From positions 22,519,249 through 22,583,248 of the forward strand of contig NC_049980.1 in the NCBI RefSeq assembly GCF_000003815.2: a stretch of 64,000 bases of DNA, in the 5' to 3' direction. The notes under the pieces were generated by a model. It was not told where the DNA came from, searched no databases, and saw only the letters and a list, made by a program, of their open reading frames with translations. Shown piece after piece: positions 59,001 to 64,000 of this stretch. This stretch comes from Branchiostoma floridae (lineage: Eukaryota; Chordata; Leptocardii; Amphioxiformes; Branchiostomatidae). Position 1 is the stretch's first letter. Every line of letters starts with the position of its first letter. The position numbers and the translations under genes were made by a program.

Positions 59001-62000
59001 AGCTAGAACCCTGCACATCATACAATTCAAAGGTACCATGCCTACAGTTTGTAGCTGGCAAATTTCCTCTTGTTGACATTTTCTTCCTGCTATGATCTCA
59101 AAATTTTCATATTGTAATTTGGAAATTACAGCCCAATACGGGTGAAGATTTTCAATAGGATCCAGGAGGGCTACATATTTATGGTACACAAGGTGTGCAC
59201 CAATATCTGATTAATGATATAGCTGAAAAAAAACAACAACAACTTTATTTCTGATGATAGCAGTCCTCAGATGTGTGCCCTGATGCCACCTTGCAACTGT
59301 TCTGAAAACTGCAGCTGCTCATTTTCAATCCAGAAAAAGAATATTTATATAGTCCAGACAAAAAGTGAGCTTTTGTTTGGGAATAGAACATAATCAGTAC
59401 TATCCGATGCCAATACTACCTAGGCACTTAGTCTTAACCTCAATATTGTAAGTATTGTTCACTGGTATGGTATTTGAAATACTGTAAACAGTTTTAAGTT
59501 GGTTTGGATTTAATTTGGAGGAACTTAGCCAGGAAGGGAAAAAATGTGTTTCTAATGTAATGTCCATGTCTAAAACAATAGTAGTGCTACAGTCACATAA
59601 TGGAAACAATTTTGAGGGGGGTTTAAGTTTGTGGCATATATCATATGTCATTGTGAAGAGAACATAAAGGCTTATTAAACACAGTGCAGTAGTAGTCTGT
59701 AACATGACCCTGCACCAATTTGCTGTCACTGCACAATTGTATTTGTTCCATTGTTCTGCCACCCTGGAACAAACAAGTCTTTATCTTTCATTGCAAACAA
59801 TGCTCTGGACAGAACTGGTCTAATCTGGTTCCTTTGAAAGGCTGCTTCACTCAGCAATTTTGCACAGTAAAGTGGTATCCAAATACAATTAGCCAGCAGA
59901 AAGCATCATGGGACTTCAATAAGCCATGGATATATGATATCCTATTCTTTTGCATCATCCAAGACTTGGCTATTTGTGTAAAACACAGTTCTTACATAAT
60001 GTTCCACATAAGTGAGCAGACAAGACCTTGGGCAAAAAGTTCTTACAATTAGTTACATAATGCTCCTCCACATGAGTGAGCAGAGAAGACCTTTGACAAA
60101 AAAAAAAAAAGAGAGAGAAGACAGTAACGCCCATTTCAGAGTATGGCCTTTGAATCTACCCATTGATGTACAAAATGCAATTCTATGCTCCACCTGTGAC
60201 CAGAGAAGAGTTTTGACACACACAAAAAAGGAGACATCAATGCCCATCTCACAGTATTGCCTTTGAATTTACCTAATTGAATTTTCTTTCATATGCCATG
60301 ATGTCTTCTCTGGTTGAAAAATGTGACTTGTTGGCTGATAGGACTTGCCACTAGAAATGGTGCTACCACATACCCATCACTTTGGATTGGGCCCGTGCAA
60401 CCAAGGACGTTATAGCTATAGAAGTAACGTCCTCGGTGCAACCCTGTCCTTTTTTGTGGCACAGGTCAGAAATCTGGCTACATGCAGAGATCAACATCAA
60501 ACTTGGACCCATAAAAAGACGGGACCGGGGTCACACAGTCCTGCCCAGCTTGTGTCACTTTTCCATTACTGCAAATGCATTTAAGTTTGCGGGGATTTAA
60601 TTTCGTGGTAGCGGGAAAAAGGACTTTTTGAGGTGGTTTTAGGTTCGCAGTAACAACATAGACTGCAGTCTAATACTATAATAGAAAAATGTTCGCGGTG
60701 AAGTGGTCACCGCGACAACCGCAAACATTAATCCACCGCGAACATTTCTGCATTTACAGTATTGTGAAGAACACAGGTTCAAATCATGGTTTGAATGTGA
60801 CAGACTTGTAGAGCTGACACCGGAGTATTTCTAGATGACAGAATTGGGAACATTACCATAATAGTTAATTAAGTTCGTTTTAAAAAAAGTCCCTAAATGG
60901 AGGCCAAAAACTCTGCTACTGTAAAGCTGTTTGCTTAATGTAACCCGAGTAGCATTGTGGCTGACTTGTTTACCATGTTCACTGAGCTGTGGATACCTTC
61001 CAAGCAGATGCTGGTTTTTGATAAGGCATTTTAATCTGGCTGGCTGGCGGACACAATAGGAAGCTAACTTTGCTCGAATAGTGGCAGCTGATAGCGCAAC
61101 AAACAAAACATCCCCCTGAACCGGTCACAGCCGGTTCCCAAAGTAACACCAAACAGCCGATGACATCAAAAGTCAAGATAAATCAATAAAATGTACCTCT
61201 CCTTTTAAATTCCATTTCTTTATCAAAGCACATTTCAGACTATCAGATCTTATTCTTTCGACCTTCTAATATTTTTTTTCAAAATGTGTGCAAATCAACT
61301 CAAAGCCCTTTAGACTTTCTAGGGGTGTGATAGCCGGGGGGCAAGTTGTACTTGTAGAACAAGTCTTTTGTATGTAGTCTTAAATTATGTTAAAGACTGC
61401 GTGCAAAGGCCCGCGACTAGGGGTGTGACTGACAAAATCCAAAAGCAGAGGACAGCTTCAAGCCTTGGCTGTTAAACGCTCTCGACCCATTCGGTAATGG
61501 GGAAATATTGGTCAAGGGTAATGACAAATTTGATTTCCCGCCAAACTCGTCCAAAATCCGATGGCTCACCAAGCAAGAGAATATAACGTTACTCCGATTA
61601 TTGCAGAGACATCAGAAAATGCAATCCAGGAGATGAGAGAAGTTTGCGTGATAATTCCGTCGGCAAACTCCCTCGGTGAAAACAAATTCAACGAACTTCA
61701 AAGCGATACGGTTCGGTCCGCGCGGCAAAACTATGCGAGCGAGGTAAAACCGAAAGAAAATATTCTGCCAACGCAAACAGAAAAGGCGGCATAACGTTGG
61801 TGGAATGCGTCAAAATTACTTATAAAAGTATGCAACAATAACTACCGTAATTAAACGGATGAAGCTTAAAATAACCAAAGAATGTAGCCATCTTCCCCCC
61901 AAATTCCCGCCGACAAACCGGCTCAAACTGGTGGCCCGCGCCGATCGGTAACGTTACTCCGGGTGCCCGGCACGGCTTCGGCCACTTTTGGGCGTACGGT

Positions 62001-62076
62001 CAAGTTCAAACCCCAAGTGAACAACACTACCACAAGCCCAACTTTACAATCTGACAGAAAATGGTACCTTAGACAT
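53043..62076 (-). CDS. BHMT: Betaine-homocysteine S-methyltransferase, complete (398 aa)
   Basis: Eight exons join in frame: 62076-62068, 58599-58452, 56882-56764, 56095-55904, 55015-54868, 54368-54186, 53737-53506 and 53208-53043 (1197 bases with stop). The enzyme transfers a methyl group from betaine to homocysteine, giving methionine and dimethylglycine, in the cytosol. Family motifs are plain: [56 protein letters not shown] and [17 protein letters not shown]. The three zinc-binding cysteines of human BHMT (217, 299, 300) correspond to C214, C296 and C297. The length is close to human (406). Exon 1 contributes only MSK and is supported by ATG, donor and phase, so it is the weakest part. 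The exon 3 donor sits in a minisatellite (see 56461-56772). A divergent gene starts at 62958. Confidence 0.95.
56461..56772 (-). repeat. 41/44-bp minisatellite overlapping the BHMT exon 3 donor
   Basis: Eight occurrences of ATACTGTGTGAG start at 56461, 56502, 56546, 56590, 56631, 56675, 56719 and 56760, spaced 41, 44, 44, 41, 44, 44, 41. Read on the coding (minus) strand each unit includes ACTCACACA followed by GTATGT. The copy at 56760 is the real exon 3/intron 3 boundary (exon ends at 56764), so the array repeats the last exon bases together with the 5' splice site. Confidence 0.93.
58681..59012. mobile_element. hAT-like MITE with AGGGTTCTAG inverted ends
   Basis: Left end AGGGTTCTAGCCAGG and right end CTAGCTAGAACCCT are inverted; subterminal ATTTTAGCATAGTGGG also recurs inverted and directly (TTTTAGCGTAGTGG). 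The direct repeat GCACATC flanks both ends. It is non-coding and lies in BHMT intron 1. Confidence 0.75.
60061..60275. repeat. Tandem duplication, period about 126 bp
   Basis: TGCTCCACATGAGTGAGCAG to CCTTTGAATCTACC (60061-60160) is repeated with divergence at about 60187-60274 (TGCTCCACCTGTGACCAG to CCTTTGAATTTACC). A further partial copy may precede it near 59998. Confidence 0.75.
60567..60761 (-). mobile_element. Foldback MITE, family I, copy 3 (reverse orientation)
   Basis: About 195 bases ending TGCATTTACAGTA, with the same TTCGCGGTG/CACCGCGAA blocks as the other copies but inverted as a whole. It is located in BHMT intron 1. Confidence 0.9.
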
Positions 62077-62244
62077 TTTCTCGTAGTTGTGTGGATAAAT
62101 AAGTGAAGTTGAATTGGTCCCGCAGGGCTCTACTTCTCCTTCGCAAGGCACCACGTCCTTCTCTCAGGAATGACGAAGTCGAAAACACAGCAATCTGACC
62201 TGAAGAGAGGAGCAAGGACACAATAACAACGTAATATATGCAAA

Positions 62245-62310
62245 TTAGATATTGTCACCTCTGATTGGCTGTTGGCGAGACACCGCCCACATTCCGACGT
62301 CACACCGCGG
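62245..62310. promoter_or_regulatory. Candidate bidirectional promoter between BHMT and the divergent gene
   Basis: Contains ATTGG (inverted CCAAT, 62264-62268), a CCGCCC GC box (62283-62288) and a CRE-like GACGTCAC (62296-62303) in the interval between two head-to-head genes. No TATA box placement was established. On the minus strand an acceptor-like CTCTCTTCAG at about 62200 suggests that the BHMT 5' UTR may be spliced. Confidence 0.4.
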
Positions 62311-62957
62311 GAAAAAAATAGCAGCTTGGTCTTCTGTCTGTTAGTTTTACTCCCCGTTAGCAAATAGTACTTACACAGTATTTTTCAACATGTAAGCAAA
62401 TGTACATTTTGTACATCCTATATAAGTATATTTTAAATATTTGTAATAATTTGTGTGGTTTTGTGTCTTTTTTTTACCAAATGGTCTTGGATTGTACAGT
62501 TGATGTGTGTTGTTTTATGGATGCGTACGCTAAACGGAACATCGTCAACAACCCCGCGTGCTTTATCTGGCTCGACAAAAACACTGCACGGGGCGGGAGC
62601 TGCGCCGGCTCGAACCGGCCGGAACCAGAAATGGTCGGTTTACAGTCGAGTTATTTTGAAAATCAGCGAGGTCAGCTGTCGCTTTGAAGATTTGCCCTTG
62701 TGAAATGTAGACTCTGGAACAGGAGAAAAATACGGGAAACTTGTATGTGCTTAGGTATCATTTTAGAGTTACATGCTGGGCTAGGTGTGTTTGCAGTCCA
62801 ATATCAGTTATCTTTGATCACCTCACCCTTTTCATTTCAGATATGTTTTGATTTGTTTTGTGCAGCTGCAGTCAGACCGAGGCACACAGATCGATCTGTG
62901 ACAAGAAAAACAACTGTCTAACAACAGCTGAACTCGAGTAACCTTGTCCCATTCAAG

Positions 62958-63094
62958 ATGGCCAGCGCAATCATGCTGAGAGGACTGGGCCTGGCGGCGG
63001 CGGCGGCGAGAGCGGGATCCCGCCCACAGAGTCTGTTCGCTGCCTGCAAACTGCACACGACTTCAAGTTCAAGTGTAGCGAACTCAGAAGACAA
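62958..63094 (+). CDS. First coding exon of a divergent gene with mitochondrial-type presequence (possibly DMGDH)
   Basis: ATG at 62958 opens 45 codons plus two bases, ending at a GTGAGT donor at 63095. The peptide starts MASAIMLRGLGLAAAAARAG and continues through a short Arg/Ser/Ala-rich segment with no acidic residue until SED near the end, typical of a mitochondrial targeting sequence. The rest of the gene lies beyond the window, so the enzyme cannot be identified from its domains. Divergent placement beside BHMT matches the human DMGDH-BHMT2-BHMT arrangement, and DMGDH consumes the dimethylglycine that BHMT makes; this is the reason for the suggestion. Any other nuclear-encoded mitochondrial protein remains possible. 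Confidence 0.6.
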
Positions 63095-63196
63095 GTGAGT
63101 TTGCGTTGAACAGCTCGTGTTCAGTTAACTCCATGGAAATGGAGGCAACAGTTTGTGTTGGGAGTGTGTGTGTCTGTCTGTTAGTTGACTAATAAA

Positions 63197-63396
63197 TACT
63201 GTAAATGCAAAAATGTTCGCGGTGGATTAATGTTCGCGGTTTTCGCGGTGACCACTTCACCGCGAACATTTTTCTATTATGGTATGACTAAGGACTACAG
63301 TCTATGGTTTTACCGCGAAAATAAAACCACCGCGAAAAGTTCTTTTTCCGGCTACCGCGAAATTAAATCCCCGCGAACTTAAATGCATTTACAGTA
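63197..63396 (+). mobile_element. Foldback MITE, family I, copy 4
   Basis: A 200-base copy with clean ends TACTGTAAATGCA and TGCATTTACAGTA and well-preserved CGCGGTG/CACCGCG blocks. It lies in the first intron of the divergent gene, about 100 bases after the donor. Confidence 0.92.
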
Positions 63397-64000
63397 CTTG
63401 AATAACTGGAATTATAGGGGGTGTTGTCAGTAGAGAATCGGTTCCAGTAGCAGATATATACAAAAGGAGCGGTCTCGTCTCTCAGCACTGGACCACCAGT
63501 GAAGTGGTCGTCAGCACTGGAGACCAGTGCTCGTCAAAGTTCAGCACTGGAATTCCTTGCCGAGGGAGCATCAGCAAACGTTACCATATTGTTTGATGCT
63601 ATCTAAGCTTTTTATCTGACCTGGTGTAAAATGCTGCCCACTTTTTAAATGTCCCTAGGGATGTCCACTTACATCTAATTGATGTAGCCAAGAATGTTAA
63701 TCATTTCGAAGAAAAAAGGGTAAAGTTTACTGTTTTAACACCAGTAACGTTTGTTACCTGCCCTGTAATACATATCCAATGTGTAAGAAAAAAAATATGT
63801 TGCCATTTTTTGGGTTCGATGAAAGAGCTGGGCTGGGCCCCTGGCCTGTCTACCTGGCCTGTCTACCTGGCCTGGCCATCACGTCAGGCCACCAAGATAC
63901 CCCCATTCATACCCTCAGAAATTCTCAGCCTCTCATCTAGCTGCGCCCTCTAGCAGAATATAGACAAATTGCAGAGAGCATGTACTTAGTGCATTGTCAA
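63397..64000 (+). other. Intron of the divergent gene
   Basis: Contains a small tandem cluster of TCAGCACTGGA (63482, 63511 and 63541) with interleaved inverted CCAGTG, and a short CTGGCCTGTCTAC repeat at 63841-63874. No exon was recognised before the window ends. Confidence 0.5.

Larger units (their letters stand above)
59013..62067 (-). other. 5' part of BHMT intron 1
   Basis: Contains a tandem duplication of about 126 bp at 60061-60275, a hairpin at about 60404-60433 (GGACGTTA and TAACGTCC) and a reverse copy of the family I MITE at 60567-60761. No additional exon was recognised. A 77-codon plus-strand frame at 61561-61794 has no supporting feature. Confidence 0.5.

Noticed and set aside
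61561-61794. 77-codon plus-strand frame in BHMT intron 1
   Set aside because: No homology, domain or splice context; the length is compatible with chance.
1-64000. CRISPR arrays, bacterial operons, rRNA genes
   Set aside because: The sequence is clearly a spliced eukaryotic genome; the direct repeats seen are microsatellites and minisatellites without unique spacers.

Overview
The window reads as genomic DNA of an invertebrate chordate, most likely an amphioxus (Branchiostoma). The inference rests on multi-exon genes with vertebrate-like domain orders and intron phases (ADAMTSL1/3, synaptotagmin 4/11, betaine-homocysteine methyltransferase), small EF-hand paralogs, a caspase-9-like CARD gene, and dense short foldback transposons, tRNA-derived SINE-like sequence and truncated LINEs. 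No species assignment was computed. All gene models below were built by reading splice sites and checking that phases join in frame.

Layout. 163-9946 (-): the 5' part of an ADAMTS-like secreted thrombospondin-repeat gene, running off the left edge. 16353-18900 and 22924-24393 (+): tandem paralogous small EF-hand genes, one with intact loops and one degenerate. 26374-28537 (-): 5'-truncated LINE with target-site duplication. 29945-31240 (+): intronless CARD plus coiled-coil protein. 35590-47268 (-): four-exon synaptotagmin of the Syt4/Syt11 type (437 codons as reconstructed), with a 9.5 kb first intron holding a LINE fragment and a decayed 28-bp minisatellite. 49335-50035: a 39-bp tandem array upstream of that gene whose unit contains the 17-base left part of the RE1/NRSE consensus. 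53043-62076 (-): complete eight-exon BHMT gene (398 codons). 62958-63094 (+): first coding exon of a divergent gene with a mitochondrial-type leader.

How the parts may work together. BHMT transfers a methyl group from betaine to homocysteine and releases dimethylglycine, which mitochondrial dimethylglycine dehydrogenase oxidises. The divergent neighbour has a mitochondrial presequence and the human DMGDH/BHMT2/BHMT cluster has the same head-to-head arrangement, so a conserved pair is plausible but unproven. The RE1-like array lies about 2.2 kb upstream of a neuronal exocytosis gene, the class of gene that REST represses in vertebrates.

Most notable observations: (1) the tandem RE1-like array; (2) a 41/44-bp minisatellite that has grown out of a BHMT exon-intron junction and carries eight copies of the 5' splice site; (3) the possible DMGDH-BHMT divergent pair; (4) a caspase-9-like CARD fused to a long coiled coil in one exon; (5) a perfect 73-bp palindrome.
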